Below are positions 63,900-64,000 of a stretch of DNA of 64,000 bases, in pieces (positions within the stretch are counted from its first letter, which is position 1; every line of letters begins with the position of its first letter). A program made the position numbers and the translations under genes. The stretch comes from Flavobacterium orientale (GTDB taxonomy: Bacteria; Bacteroidota; Bacteroidia; Flavobacteriales; Flavobacteriaceae). The notes below the pieces were generated by a model, which saw only the letters and a list, made by a program, of their open reading frames with translations, did not search any database and was not told where the DNA came from. The stretch lies in assembly GCF_014638005.1 (NCBI RefSeq), contig NZ_BMFG01000011.1, positions 52,558 through 116,557 of the forward strand, written 5' to 3'.

Positions 63900-63998
63900 T
63901 CATTTTATTCTATCACTAAAATACGCATTTAAATCATTTTGAATAGCAGACCAGTGAAAAATTTGTCCATTCCATCTAGTTTGTGCGTTCATAATAGC
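63900..63998 (-). CDS. 3' end of an unknown gene (continues beyond window)
   Basis: The last 32 codons plus TGA of a minus-strand frame (AIMNAQTRWNGQIFHWSAIQ, then NDLNAYFSDRIK). It ends 15 bp before tail F's open frame. It may be an immunity or orphan gene of the cassette to its right. No family recognised. Confidence 0.45.
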   Translation of the reverse strand, partial: AIMNAQTRWNGQIFHWSAIQNDLNAYFSDRIK

Positions 63999-64000
63999 TA

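Overview
The window looks like a chromosome segment from a member of Flavobacteriaceae, most likely Flavobacterium or a close relative. The evidence is: AT-rich DNA; promoters matching the Bacteroidetes -7 consensus TAnnTTTG (upstream of rimP, sucA, rplU, the HU gene, tetR and dxs); gliding genes gldD and gldE behind mutY and ssb; a secreted M36 peptidase with a type IX secretion sorting domain; a DUF3078 protein; and a 30-residue COX24-like basic protein beside HU. I see no tRNA, rRNA, CRISPR array or intact insertion sequence.

Positions 1 to about 51,400 are core genome. In order: rimP-nusA-infB (minus; infB runs off the left edge) behind a leader hairpin that looks like an attenuator; a two-domain universal stress protein; sucA and sucB, separated by a structured repeat; a small beta-barrel protein; a conserved hypothetical and a polyprenyl diphosphate synthase; a tetR-tolC-adaptor-RND pump operon with a probable operator; a lipoprotein; rplU-rpmA; a pair of M16 peptidases; an EamA transporter; a metal-binding HMA lipoprotein; a short accessory patch (25.1-26.2 kb) with 11-bp periodic repeats and a cloverleaf-like repeat; an arginine/agmatine-deiminase-like lipoprotein; an outer membrane barrel; mutY-ssb-gldE-gldD; HU and the COX24-like gene; RNase G; pbpC with a lipoprotein and a 1,833-residue alpha-2-macroglobulin; tadA and dxs, divergent with possibly leaderless promoters; DUF3078; an M36 metallopeptidase; and dgt-RDD.

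Positions 51,400 to 64,000 are an accessory island and the most interesting part. Five 'mini-Rhs' genes (A on the plus strand; B, C, D and E on the minus strand) each begin at an internal ATG of the Rhs core. The first 47 residues are identical in all five. Each then diverges into a different C-terminal domain and is followed by a different probable immunity gene. The C-terminal domains are DUF4329-like (A), an HExxH protease (B), a metzincin-like protease (C), ADP-ribosyltransferase-like (D) and unknown (E). On the minus strand each cassette has the same layout: hairpin terminator, promoter-like -7 box, ACGTTCT, then the shared head. A sixth tail (F) lacks the head and any upstream start codon and looks silent or decayed. 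A tyrosine recombinase lies between cassette A and the inverted block B-F. Toxins with protease-type or DUF4329 tails are paired with lipoprotein immunity candidates, while D and E have cytosolic ones. I infer a polymorphic-toxin cassette array in which each tip is its own transcription unit, diversified by recombination at the shared head. No full-length Rhs backbone is visible here.
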